DNA of 64,000 nt, taken from the NCBI RefSeq assembly GCF_003576455.2, contig NZ_CP032869.1:6820001-6884000 (forward strand), read 5' to 3'. This document shows, piece by piece, positions 26,594 to 34,567 of the stretch (the stretch's first letter is position 1; the number at the start of each line of letters is the position of its first letter). This stretch comes from Mucilaginibacter celer (GTDB lineage Bacteria > Bacteroidota > Bacteroidia > Sphingobacteriales > Sphingobacteriaceae). Below the pieces are notes generated by a model that saw only the letters and a program-made list of their open reading frames with translations, was not told where the DNA came from and ran no database searches. The translations under genes were made by a program, and so were the position numbers.

Positions 26594-28561
26594 ATGCTAA
26601 GGAAAGCTTTTTTAATGCTCTGCGCCGCGGGTGCATTGAGTGCCAACAGCGCGAGGGCGCAATACACCATTGCTGCCGATAAGGTAAAGGCGCAGATCTC
26701 GCCTAATATGTACGGGATATTTTTTGAGGATATTAACCTTGCTGCCGATGGTGGTGTTTATGCCGAGCTGGTAAAAAACCGGTCGTTTGAGTTTAATATG
26801 CCTTTGATGGGTTGGGACGAGCAGAAGAAAGATGGCGGCGATGGCCGGGTAGAGGTAATTAACCGCGCTGCAGATCGACCAGAGAACGCTCACTTTATTA
26901 AAGTTTACATCGATTCGGCCGGTGGCTCGTTCGGTTTATCCAATGAAGGTTTCCGCGGGATGGGTATTAAAGAAGGCGAGGAATACAGCTTTTCGGTAAT
27001 GGCCAAACAGGAGGGGGAGCAAAATGTAAAGCTGAACATCGAACTACATGACGATAAAAATGCCATCATCGGCAAAGCTGAGCTTACCCCAACCGATAAA
27101 GAATGGAACCGGTACAGCGTTAAATTCAAAGCCACCGCTACCGTGCAAAAGGCCCAACTGTATGTTTGGATGAGCGGTAAAGGCATCATCGATATGGATA
27201 TGGTTTCCCTGTTCCCAGAGCATACCTGGAAAAACCGTCCCGGCGGTTTACGTGCCGACCTGGTACAGAAACTGGCTGATATGAAGCCGGGCTTCCTGCG
27301 CTTTCCCGGTGGTTGTATTGTTGAAGGCAGGGAGCTGAATACCCGCTATCAATGGAAAAAAACCATCGGCGCGGTTGATCAACGTACCAATATCATTAAC
27401 CGCTGGAATACCGAGTTCAGTCACCGCCCAACGCCTGATTATTACCAGACCTTCGGTTTAGGTTTTATGGAGTATTTCATGACGGCCGAGGATATTGGCG
27501 CATCGCCGCTGCCCATCCTCAACTGCGGTATGGCCTGCGAGTTTAATACCGGCGAACTGGTGCCAATGGATAAGCTGGATCCATACATCCAGGATGCGCT
27601 CGATCTGATTGAGTTTGCCAATGGCGATGTAAATACCAAATGGGGCAAACTGCGTACCGATCTCGGTCACCCGGCACCCTTTCATTTAAAAATGTTGGGT
27701 GTGGGTAACGAGCAATGGGGGCCGCAATATATCGAGCGCTGGAAGGCATTTACCAAGGCTATCAAAGGCAAATACCCTGATGTGAAAATTGTATCGGCAG
27801 TTGGGCCTTTCCCTGGCGGTAAAGAGTTTGATCTGTTGAATAAAACTTTCCGTGCTTTAGGTGCCGATATTTTGGATGAGCACTATTACGCCTCGCCAAA
27901 ATGGTTTTTGGAACATGCCAAACGTTATGATAACTACGACCGCAAAGGCCCTAAAATTTTCGCGGGCGAATATGCAGCGCAAAACGTAGTTACCGGCAGC
28001 CCTAAAAACAAAAACACCTGGGAATGCGCCCTGGCCGAAGCCGCTTTCATGACCGGCCTGGAGCGTAACGCCGATGTAGTGCGCATGGCATCATACGCCC
28101 CGCTTTTCGCCCACGTTGAAGGCTGGCAATGGACGCCGGATTTGATCTGGTTTGATAACCTCAATTCGTACGGATCGCCGAATTATTATGTACAGCAATT
28201 GTTCTCCTTAAATAAAGGAACCGACGTTGTGCCGTTGTTACTGAATAACGAAGCTGTTGCCGGGCAGGATGGCTGCTTTGCCACCGCCAGTTTGGATAAA
28301 AATACTAACGGACTGGTGATCAAATTTATCAACAGCACCGCATCCGCTAAAAGCACCAGTTTTAAAATTACCGGCTCCAAAGGTTATCAGAAACAAGCCA
28401 GCGTGATCACTTTAAGGAGTAATGATAAAGATGCTGTGAACTCGTTAGAGACGCCGACGGCTATCAGTCCGAAAAATAGCACTGTTAATGTTTCGGGCAA
28501 TACTTTAAAGCTTGATGTTGAGCCGTATACTTTTAAAATAGTAAGGCTTAAAAATAAATAG
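26594..28561 (+). CDS. GH51 alpha-L-arabinofuranosidase, exported
   Basis: A 655-residue retaining glycosidase that removes alpha-L-arabinofuranosyl residues from arabinan, arabinoxylan or arabinogalactan. The N-terminus is a signal peptide (AFLMLCAAGALSANSARAQ). A CBM4-like beta-sandwich domain occupies about residues 60-205. The (beta/alpha)8 core then shows LRFPGGCIVEG, the acid/base Glu in GVGNEQWG (E373) and the nucleophile in FAGEYAA (E459), followed by the C-terminal beta domain. Its length and domain order match exported Bacteroidetes GH51 enzymes. It is 7 bp after galM and 3 bp before the first GH43 gene, clearly one operon. Confidence 0.95.
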   Translation: MLRKAFLMLCAAGALSANSARAQYTIAADKVKAQISPNMYGIFFEDINLAADGGVYAELVKNRSFEFNMPLMGWDEQKKDGGDGRVEVINRAADRPENAHFIKVYIDSAGGSFGLSNEGFRGMGIKEGEEYSFSVMAKQEGEQNVKLNIELHDDKNAIIGKAELTPTDKEWNRYSVKFKATATVQKAQLYVWMSGKGIIDMDMVSLFPEHTWKNRPGGLRADLVQKLADMKPGFLRFPGGCIVEGRELNTRYQWKKTIGAVDQRTNIINRWNTEFSHRPTPDYYQTFGLGFMEYFMTAEDIGASPLPILNCGMACEFNTGELVPMDKLDPYIQDALDLIEFANGDVNTKWGKLRTDLGHPAPFHLKMLGVGNEQWGPQYIERWKAFTKAIKGKYPDVKIVSAVGPFPGGKEFDLLNKTFRALGADILDEHYYASPKWFLEHAKRYDNYDRKGPKIFAGEYAAQNVVTGSPKNKNTWECALAEAAFMTGLERNADVVRMASYAPLFAHVEGWQWTPDLIWFDNLNSYGSPNYYVQQLFSLNKGTDVVPLLLNNEAVAGQDGCFATASLDKNTNGLVIKFINSTASAKSTSFKITGSKGYQKQASVITLRSNDKDAVNSLETPTAISPKNSTVNVSGNTLKLDVEPYTFKIVRLKNK

Positions 28562-28564
28562 TAA

Positions 28565-29566
28565 TTGAAAAAGCTCGTCATCATATCCTTATTATTCCTG
28601 CGCGTTATCAGTAACGCGCAGGAATTTAGGACTGATATTTCGGTGCATGATCCGGTAATGACCCGGCAGGATAGTGTTTACTATATCTTCTGCACGGGTA
28701 ATGGCATTGCCATGTGGTCATCAAAGGATAGGCTTCATTGGAAGGCCGAAAAACCGGTATTCGCTACCGCCCCGCAATGGGCTGTTGATGCTATCCCCGG
28801 TTTTAAAGGGCATATCTGGGCACCGGATATTTCGTTTTATAACGGGCAATACTACCTGTTTTATTCGGTATCAGCTTTTGGCAAAAATACTTCAGCCATT
28901 GGGGTAGCGACTAATACTACGTTGCATACCGATGATCCGGCTTATCAATGGGTTGATCATGGGAAGGTGATCCAATCCATCCCCGGTAAAACCAACTGGA
29001 ATGCTATCGATCCTAATTTAATTACGGATAAGGATAGCACTCCATATCTAATTTTCGGCTCATTTTGGGATGGTTTGAAACTGGTGAAATTGAATAAAGA
29101 GAGGCTGAGCATAGCTGAAGATCTGGATAAGATTCCAACCATAGCCACCCGCCGCAAAACTGTTGCAGAGAATTTACCCGCTGTAGATGGCAACCCGGTT
29201 GATGCCGGCGGCAATGCCATTGAAGCGCCTTTTATATTTACGCACGGTAAATATTTTTACCTGTTTGCCTCGATAGATTATTGCTGCAAAGGGCCGAAGA
29301 GTACTTATAAAATGATCATCGGCAGGGCTAAGAAATTAAAAGGGCCTTATGTGGATAAGGATGGTATCGCCATGAATAAAGGCGGCGGGAGTATCCTGCT
29401 GGCCGGTGATGAGCATTGGTACGGGGTAGGGCATAATGGTGTAAGTACTTTTGATGGTGTGGATTATATTGTTTTCCATGGATATGACGCGGCGGATAGG
29501 GGGATCTCGAAATTGAGGGTTGAAAAGTTGGATTGGGTTGATGATTGGCCGGTGGTGGGGAAATGA
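28565..29566 (+). CDS. GH43 enzyme, probable endo-alpha-1,5-L-arabinanase
   Basis: A 333-residue exported five-bladed propeller enzyme. The start must be TTG 28565, 3 bp after the GH51 stop, because it directly precedes the signal peptide KKLVIISLLFLRVISNAQ and no ATG lies before the mature domain. The three GH43 carboxylates are visible: D29 in VHDPVM, D149 in NAIDPNL and E220 in AIEAPF. The late GHNGVSTFDGVDYIVFH matches the calcium/His site of GH43 arabinanases. It would cut the arabinan backbone that GH51 debranches. The TTG start suggests low-level or coupled translation. Confidence 0.88.
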   Translation: MKKLVIISLLFLRVISNAQEFRTDISVHDPVMTRQDSVYYIFCTGNGIAMWSSKDRLHWKAEKPVFATAPQWAVDAIPGFKGHIWAPDISFYNGQYYLFYSVSAFGKNTSAIGVATNTTLHTDDPAYQWVDHGKVIQSIPGKTNWNAIDPNLITDKDSTPYLIFGSFWDGLKLVKLNKERLSIAEDLDKIPTIATRRKTVAENLPAVDGNPVDAGGNAIEAPFIFTHGKYFYLFASIDYCCKGPKSTYKMIIGRAKKLKGPYVDKDGIAMNKGGGSILLAGDEHWYGVGHNGVSTFDGVDYIVFHGYDAADRGISKLRVEKLDWVDDWPVVGK

Positions 29567-29611
29567 TTGGAATATTGTCCGTGAGAAGGAGTAAACAAAA
29601 GAGGGCGGGAT

Positions 29612-29740
29612 TGTGCGATTCCCTCCTCTGGGAGGGTGTAGGGAGGGGTTTCTTCGCCATACTAACTGAGCATGTATGGCGTACAAACCCCTCCCTGCCA
29701 CTACACTTACCCTCCGCACCCCTCCCGAGGGAAGGAATTT
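29612..29740. repeat. Palindromic repeat between the two GH43 genes
   Basis: GTGCGATTCCCTCC at 29612 followed by GGGAGGGTGTAGGGAGGGG is mirrored by CCCCTCCCTGCC, CTACAC and CCCTCCCGAGGGAAGG up to about 29740. GTGCGATTCCCTCC also occurs at 3790. The repeat creates long open frames on both strands and a false 35-codon N-terminal extension of the next gene. Confidence 0.75.
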
Positions 29741-29780
29741 AAAACGCTCGATCCCCGATAGAAATAAAATTCGTTTACAA

Positions 29781-30755
29781 ATGAAAATATCAAAATATAT
29801 AATAGCAGCGGTCGTGACGATGGTCGGCTTAGAAGCCAATGCTGCTACCATCGATACCACCTTCCATTCCAACGGCAACCCCATCATCCGCCACAAATAC
29901 ACCGCCGATCCGGCTGCAATGGTATACAAAAACAAAGTATACCTGTACACCGGCCATGACGAAGCTGCCCCCGGCCACAACGGCTATACCATGCACGATT
30001 GGACTTGCTTCACCACTACCGATATGGTGAACTGGACCGAACATCTATCCCCCCTAAATGTAAAAGAGTTTAAATGGGCCAAAGCCGATGCCTGGGCATC
30101 GCAGGTAATTGAGCGCAATGGTAAATTTTATTGGTACGTAGCGGTTGAGCATGGCTCCATCCCGGGCAAAGCGATAGGCGTAGCAGTATCCGATAGCCCG
30201 CTTGGGCCGTTTAAAGATGCCCGTGGCAGCGCTTTGGTTACCAATGATATGACCAAAGCTGTAAGCCATTCGTGGGATGATATCGACCCATCAGTTATTA
30301 TTGATAAAGACGGACAAGCCTACCTGTTTTGGGGCAACGGCATTTGCTACTACGCCAAACTAAAAAGCAACATGACCGAACTTGATGGCGAGATCAAGAC
30401 CATCAAACTCCCTCACTATACCGAAGCGCCCTGGATCCATTACCGCAATGGATGGTATTACTTATCATACGCTTATGAGTTTCCCGAAAAAATAGCGTAC
30501 GCCATGAGCCGGAGTATTAATGGCCCCTGGGAGTACAAAGGTATTATCAACGAACTGGCAGGTAACTCAAACACCAATCACCAGGCAATTATTGATTTTA
30601 AAGGCAAATCATATTTCATATACCATAACGGCGCTTTAGTGCCGGATGCAGGGAGTTTTCACCGCTCGGTTTGTATTGATTACCTGTATTATAACAAAGA
30701 TGGCAGCATCAAACGGGTAATTATGACCAGCGAAGGCGTGAAACCGGCTAAGTAA
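29781..30755 (+). CDS. Exported GH43-family arabinanase or arabinofuranosidase
   Basis: A 324-residue protein with a signal peptide (MKISKYIIAAVVTMVGLEANA). The GH43 carboxylates are D43 in YTADPAAMV, D169 in DIDPSVIID and E215 in YTEAPWIHY. The FIYHNG...GSFHRSVCIDYLYYNKDGSI C-terminus resembles GH43 beta-xylosidase/alpha-L-arabinofuranosidase subfamilies, so an exo-activity on arabino-oligosaccharides is likely. ATG 29781 is chosen because the 35 in-frame codons upstream come from the palindromic repeat. A terminator follows, closing the arabinan locus. Confidence 0.87.
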   Translation: MKISKYIIAAVVTMVGLEANAATIDTTFHSNGNPIIRHKYTADPAAMVYKNKVYLYTGHDEAAPGHNGYTMHDWTCFTTTDMVNWTEHLSPLNVKEFKWAKADAWASQVIERNGKFYWYVAVEHGSIPGKAIGVAVSDSPLGPFKDARGSALVTNDMTKAVSHSWDDIDPSVIIDKDGQAYLFWGNGICYYAKLKSNMTELDGEIKTIKLPHYTEAPWIHYRNGWYYLSYAYEFPEKIAYAMSRSINGPWEYKGIINELAGNSNTNHQAIIDFKGKSYFIYHNGALVPDAGSFHRSVCIDYLYYNKDGSIKRVIMTSEGVKPAK

Positions 30756-30773
30756 TACGTTTGCTTAGTTTAT

Positions 30774-30810
30774 AAAGCAGGAAAGGTGGGGTGCCTTCTC
30801 CTGCTTTTTT
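30774..30810 (+). terminator. Intrinsic terminator closing the arabinan locus
   Basis: AAAGCAGG (30774-30781) pairs with CCTGCTTT (30800-30807), with an AAGG/CCTT inner pairing, followed by T residues. The remaining spacer to 31036 shows no gene. Confidence 0.85.
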
Positions 30811-31036
30811 ATTGGGAGATATTTTATTTTTTATGGTGTAAAAACGGGTTTATTATTGATGTATATGTACGTATCATCAGCGTATTTATACTTAGTTTAA
30901 AAGGGTGGTTTCGCCCTTTAATCCGCCGGGTTTTATGGGGTAATTTATAAAAAAATAAAGCACTGCCAGTAAAAACAAACGGCAGATATGATTTGCAAAT
31001 AGCCTGTCATATCAAACCGCCTAAGCCAATTTTTAT

Positions 31037-31906
31037 ATGAATGGGGAAAAGATAATACTGATTGCCTGCGACGAAACTGCTGCCCTTACAGCTATCTGGA
31101 ACAGTATAAAAGGCGCAGTGCATTTTCCGCATCAAATAATTACCGCCACCCGTACGGCTGATGCGAAACAGGTTATCAAATCCATATCTATAGATCTGAT
31201 TGTATGGTGTTTTCGCAATAATCAGCTGATAGTTAATGAACTTGGCGAATTGTTTAAAAACTACCAGATTCCCGGCATTTGCCTCACCCGTAAATTTGAA
31301 TGCGACAATTTAAAATGGGATAAAGACCAGGTGGTTTTTACCTGTTTGTACGAGCATATCAGCAACAGCCGTTTCCTGGCTACAACTATCAATTCGGTTT
31401 TTCAACTGAAAACCGGGGTGCAAAAGGTAAAACAACCCGAAACATTGGCCGAAGCAGCCCTACGGCAAAACAGTTTCGGCATTAATGATAACCTGAGCCG
31501 CTATGTAATGGAGCTCGACCAAAAAGCCGAACTGCTCCAAAAAGTAAAAGAACGTATTGCCGACCTCTATCCCCGCGTTGATCACCCTGTCCGGATGGAG
31601 CTTACCTCTATCGTAAACACTATCAAATCTTCAGTAAGAGACAGCAAGCTTTGGGACGATTTTAAACTCTACTTCGAACAAACCAACCCCAACTTTTTGC
31701 TAAAACTCGCCAATAAATATCCCGAACTTACTACAGTTGATTTAAAATATTGCTGCTACCTCAAAATGAACATGACCAACGATGATATCCGCAACCTGTT
31801 GGGCATAAACCCGGAAAGTGTGCGTACCCACAAGTACCGTCTTAAACGCAAAATGGCATTAACTAAAGATCAGGATCTGGTTAGTTATTTGAGGGCGGTA
31901 TCGTAA
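31037..31906 (+). CDS. LuxR-type HTH regulator with degenerate receiver-like N-terminus
   Basis: A 289-residue probable transcription factor. Residues 1-110 look like a receiver-type alpha/beta fold (KIILIACDETAALTAIW, SIDLIVWCF, GICLTRKF) but lack the clear phosphoacceptor Asp/Lys pattern. A charged helical linker follows, and the C-terminus (TTVDLKYCCYLKMNMTNDDIRNLLGINPESVRTHKYRLKRKM) is a LuxR/GerE-type HTH. It lies between the arabinan locus and the eCIS operon, so it could control either. This is undecided, and the IS110 element now separates it from the eCIS. Confidence 0.75.
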   Translation: MNGEKIILIACDETAALTAIWNSIKGAVHFPHQIITATRTADAKQVIKSISIDLIVWCFRNNQLIVNELGELFKNYQIPGICLTRKFECDNLKWDKDQVVFTCLYEHISNSRFLATTINSVFQLKTGVQKVKQPETLAEAALRQNSFGINDNLSRYVMELDQKAELLQKVKERIADLYPRVDHPVRMELTSIVNTIKSSVRDSKLWDDFKLYFEQTNPNFLLKLANKYPELTTVDLKYCCYLKMNMTNDDIRNLLGINPESVRTHKYRLKRKMALTKDQDLVSYLRAVS

Positions 31907-31982
31907 ATTCTGCGTTAATTTCCAGGAACTTTTATCATTACAAAACATCGTTATTGTTTCGCAGCTCCCAATGACATAATAA

Positions 31983-32068
31983 AAAAAAGTTTGTCATGCT
32001 GAGGAACGAAGCATCTTCTTCGCTCGTATAGCGGCCATGCTTGTTGAAGAAGATCCTTCGCTATCGCT
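31983..32068. repeat. Left part of a palindromic repeat split by the IS110 element
   Basis: AAAAAAGTTTGTCATGCTGAG (31983-32003 minus its last base) pairs, with one mismatch, with 33651-33671 on the far side of the IS110 element. Inside, GAAGCATCTTCTTC and GAAGAAGATCCTTC form a second dyad. The left part ends in CGCTATCGCT at 32068. Joining it to CAGGATGACAAAC restores a complete repeat. Confidence 0.8.
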
Positions 32069-32080
32069 GCCATTGACACA

Positions 32081-33400
32081 TTATGCAGCTATTTGGTTTT
32101 CAGAAAGTTGCATATTGTATTTTTTAGCCATTTTTTTCAACAATGCCATTTCTCTTCTCTGCAATTGATCTTCGTAGCGTTTAGTTCCTTCCTCAACATA
32201 TGCGGTTCCTTTGGTTAATGTATTATAGTAAGCAATGGCCAACTTTCTGGCACCGGCTTTTATAGCAATCCCCGAATCTTTACGGCCACGGAGCTTTCTC
32301 ATGAAACTACCGATAGCATTATTCTTACTATTCAATAATGACTGGGCACATTGTTTAAAGATCTGCCCGGCAACATTGCAAGGCATACCCCTGACATTCT
32401 TTTTCATTTTTCCGCTCCGATGACTTTTAGGGGATAAGGTTAACCAGTTTACAAAGCTTTTAACTGTAGGAAAACGGCTCATATCCACACCAGTTTCCCC
32501 AATCAGCCGCAATGCCGTATAATCATTTATCCCGGGAATGCTGGTAAGGTCAACACCGTATAAGCGCGCCATAGTGGCGTGAAGCCCCGGTATTTTTGGG
32601 GCATGATGCCGTACTGCTTTGGCTTTTCCTGTAACTACCTCTTCTTTATCTACACTTAGTTCGTCCAACAGGCGGCTAATCTCCCCGTCTATCTTTTTTA
32701 TTTGGTTTTGGTGTATATCCCAAAGCTGCATGTTCTGCTCAAGCATGAATAAATAGGTATCATTATACCGGCCTTCCAATGCTTTTAATACTTTTTCACC
32801 TTTATATTTTTGAATGCGTTCATCACAAAGGCTAAGTAAATAGTTGCTGTCCCGGTTCCCGGATAATATAGCTTTGATCATATTAATGCCGCTGGTACCA
32901 TGGATCTGGCTAAGTACCTCCGGAAGTTTGATGTTCATCAACTCCAGGCATTTCTGCATCTTGTTAACATAGGTACTGCCCATACTGATGATATCCAGGC
33001 GTTCCCGCACCAAATGACGAAGTTCCATGAACTTGCCCTGGGGGATAAAGCTATGTCTGAGGATGCCGGCAGAAAACAGCTTCTGGATCCACTGGCAATC
33101 CCTTACATCAGTTTTTCTGCCTTTCACCTGTTTGGTTTCTTTAGGGTTGACCAGGCAAACCAATATGCCAAGTTCTTCTAACAGAAAGTATAAAGCGATC
33201 CAGTAAACACCTGTGGCTTCCATTGCTACCTTTTTTACGCCTCTCTCTTTCAGATACACTGCACAAGCATAATAACTTGATGTGAAGGTTTCAAAGCTGA
33301 CCACCTCTTTCCCATCAGGGGATACAAAAATCTGCTCAGCACCGATATCAATACCTGCAACATTTTGGTGGACTGTTTCAAAAGTCGTTTCTTTTGCCAT
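32081..33400 (-). CDS. IS110-family DEDD recombinase
   Basis: A 439-residue recombinase. The N-terminal RuvC-like DEDD domain shows D18 (GIDIG), E61 (MEATG), D98 and D101 (KTDVRD). The C-terminal Transposase_20 domain contains the helix-hairpin-helix SIPGINDYTALRLIGE followed by FVNWLTLSPKSHRSG, within which the catalytic Ser of the family is expected. In IS110 elements the enzyme works with a bridge RNA from the non-coding end. The gene is full length and appears intact. The last residues before the stop lie only 12 bp from the element boundary. Confidence 0.95.
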   Translation of the reverse strand: MAKETTFETVHQNVAGIDIGAEQIFVSPDGKEVVSFETFTSSYYACAVYLKERGVKKVAMEATGVYWIALYFLLEELGILVCLVNPKETKQVKGRKTDVRDCQWIQKLFSAGILRHSFIPQGKFMELRHLVRERLDIISMGSTYVNKMQKCLELMNIKLPEVLSQIHGTSGINMIKAILSGNRDSNYLLSLCDERIQKYKGEKVLKALEGRYNDTYLFMLEQNMQLWDIHQNQIKKIDGEISRLLDELSVDKEEVVTGKAKAVRHHAPKIPGLHATMARLYGVDLTSIPGINDYTALRLIGETGVDMSRFPTVKSFVNWLTLSPKSHRSGKMKKNVRGMPCNVAGQIFKQCAQSLLNSKNNAIGSFMRKLRGRKDSGIAIKAGARKLAIAYYNTLTKGTAYVEEGTKRYEDQLQRREMALLKKMAKKYNMQLSENQIAA

Positions 33401-33650
33401 AACTTTACTTTAGATTTTAAAATCAAGCAACTTATGGCTCAGGAAAGCGATAAATAAAAGGCACGCTGCCATACGGGAATACTGCAGGTAACAGTATCAC
33501 CAAAATGCTTACGCTATTTCCTAAAGCAAATCTCAGGGGCGGGTAAATAACACCAAGAGCTAAACTGCTACTCTGCCATAAGTTGCTTTTGCAAAGTTCA
33601 GCATTCGCTTGTCATCTGCAATGCTATTATTTGTGCGCAAATAAACCCTA
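33401..33650 (-). ncRNA. Candidate bridge RNA in the IS110 leading end
   Basis: These 250 non-coding bases precede the recombinase gene. AAGCAACTTATGGC (33425-33438) is the exact reverse complement of 33575-33588, so the transcript has a 14-bp closing stem. ATACTG/CAGTAT forms an inner hairpin near 33479-33497. GCTCAGGA (33437-33444) equals the right half of the target plus core, and AGCGATA (33446-33452) is the reverse complement of its left half plus core. Such paired guides are the signature of target-binding loops. The RNA's ends and exact fold are not determined here. Confidence 0.55.
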
Positions 33651-33671
33651 CTCAGGATGACAAACTTTTTT
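33651..33671. repeat. Right part of the palindromic repeat split by the IS110 element
   Basis: CTCAGGATGACAAACTTTTTT is, apart from one base, the reverse complement of 31983-32003. It completes the repeat interrupted by the IS110 insertion. Confidence 0.8.
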
Positions 33672-33772
33672 AATTATGTCATGGGGAGCCTGTCGAAGCA
33701 AGGTGGGAAGGGCCTCCGCGCGCGACTCTTCGACAAGCTCAGAGTGACAGGCCCTCCCGTCTTATGTCATAT
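33672..33772. repeat. Second palindromic repeat upstream of the eCIS operon
   Basis: ATGTCATGGGGAGCCTGTCGAAG is roughly mirrored by CTTCGACAAGCTC, GAGTGACAGGCCCTCCC and TTATGTCAT, with GGGAAGGGCC in the left arm. It is a separate repeat directly adjoining the split one. The sequence beyond it to the eCIS start is A/T-rich and non-coding. Confidence 0.6.
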
Positions 33773-33853
33773 TTCTTTCAGATGCCCCAGCTTTTACCTA
33801 CACGCAATGATGCCTGGAGAAATAAGTGAATTTTTTGTGTATCTTATTCCCGC

Positions 33854-33894
33854 TGTATACGATTTGTATACAACAAACCAATCACCCTGTATAC
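33854..33894 (+). promoter_or_regulatory. Three phased TGTATAC sites upstream of the eCIS operon
   Basis: TGTATAC occurs at 33854-33860, 33865-33871 and 33888-33894, spaced 11 and 23 bp, close to one and two helical turns. Each contains the palindrome GTATAC. They lie about 100-145 bp before the first eCIS gene and 20-60 bp before a candidate promoter, which suits an operator cluster. The binding protein is unknown. Confidence 0.45.
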
Positions 33895-33914
33895 AACGTG
33901 TGCATGCCCAAACC

Positions 33915-33946
33915 TTGCTTTGCGCGTACTTATCTGCCTAAATTTA
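33915..33946 (+). promoter_or_regulatory. Candidate eCIS operon promoter
   Basis: TTG (33915-33917) and TAAATTTA (33939-33946, one mismatch to TAnnTTTG) are separated by 21 bp, within the known range for Bacteroidetes promoters. Transcription would begin near 33953, about 45 bp before the first eCIS start codon. Confidence 0.35.
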
Positions 33947-33997
33947 CATCAACCAACCAAACTAAAATTAAAGTTTGGCTACCTAACACAAATACCA

Positions 33998-34567
33998 ATG
34001 ATAAGCAAAGCGCTCAGGTTTACCAACGATGTTTTAGACCAGTTTCTGCGAAACAGGTTTGGGCTTGATGAAAGCAGGGTATTGCTTAATAACCTGATTG
34101 AGGGTGATGGTTCCATACCAACCGCCAATCAAAACAAGGTGGTTATCTCGCTTATCAATATCGAAAAGGATACCAACAAACCTTTTAATACGCGTAACCA
34201 AAGGTTGCCCAACGGTAATTTCACCGATATCAGCCCCGAAGAGCGGTTTAACCTTTATATATTGGTTAGCGCCAATTTTGATGATTATAACGAGAGCCTC
34301 AAATTCCTGAATGCGGCTATCACTTTTTTCCAGGTGAATACCTGCCTAAGCTCCGCAACCAGTTCCAATTTGCCTCAGGGCATTACCAAGCTTGAATTTG
34401 AAATAGAAAAGATGACCTACCATCAAATGCATAGCCTCTGGACAGCGATGGGGGCTAAATATCAGCCATCGGTAGTGTATAAAATGTGGCTGATCACTAT
34501 TCAGGGCGATCAATTGATCGGTATGGTTCCGGCTGTTTCGCAAACTTCAAATACGGTAACATCATGA
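33998..34567 (+). CDS. eCIS tail-terminator/cap protein (DUF4255, Pvc16/Afp16-like)
   Basis: A 189-residue protein beginning MISKALRFTNDVLDQFLRNRFGL, the typical DUF4255 (Pvc16 N-terminal) start. It continues with VVISLINIEKD and the ERFNLYILVSANFDDYNESLKFLNAAITFFQ core of this family. In Afp and PVC particles this protein caps the tube and sheath at the distal end and fixes length. It is first in the operon here, rather than late as in afp. ATG 33998 matches the family start. Its stop overlaps the next start as ATGA. Confidence 0.85.
   Translation: MISKALRFTNDVLDQFLRNRFGLDESRVLLNNLIEGDGSIPTANQNKVVISLINIEKDTNKPFNTRNQRLPNGNFTDISPEERFNLYILVSANFDDYNESLKFLNAAITFFQVNTCLSSATSSNLPQGITKLEFEIEKMTYHQMHSLWTAMGAKYQPSVVYKMWLITIQGDQLIGMVPAVSQTSNTVTS

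Larger units (their letters stand above)
32069..33652 (-). mobile_element. IS110-family element (about 1584 bp) inserted in a palindromic repeat
   Basis: The boundaries are inferred from the interrupted repeat. The left part ends ...ATCGCT at 32068 and the right part resumes CT-CAGGATG at 33651, leaving a CT dinucleotide (AG in transposase orientation) at both junctions. There are no terminal inverted repeats, as expected for IS110. The layout is a very short trailing end (12 bp after the stop) and a 250-bp leading end upstream of the gene, which fits the IS110 rather than the IS1111 subgroup. Confidence 0.85.

Noticed and set aside
29676..29780. 35-codon upstream extension of the second GH43 gene
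   Set aside because: It is encoded by a palindromic repeat and precedes a clear signal peptide starting at ATG 29781.
29328..29980. Long minus-strand frame (214 codons) across the two GH43 genes
   Set aside because: It is antisense to two well-supported GH43 genes and its middle is the palindromic repeat at 29612-29740.
31907..33997. A tRNA gene or attachment site bordering the eCIS region
   Set aside because: No tRNA-like sequence or direct repeat pair bounding 34-60 kb was found by eye; the repeats there are palindromic elements.
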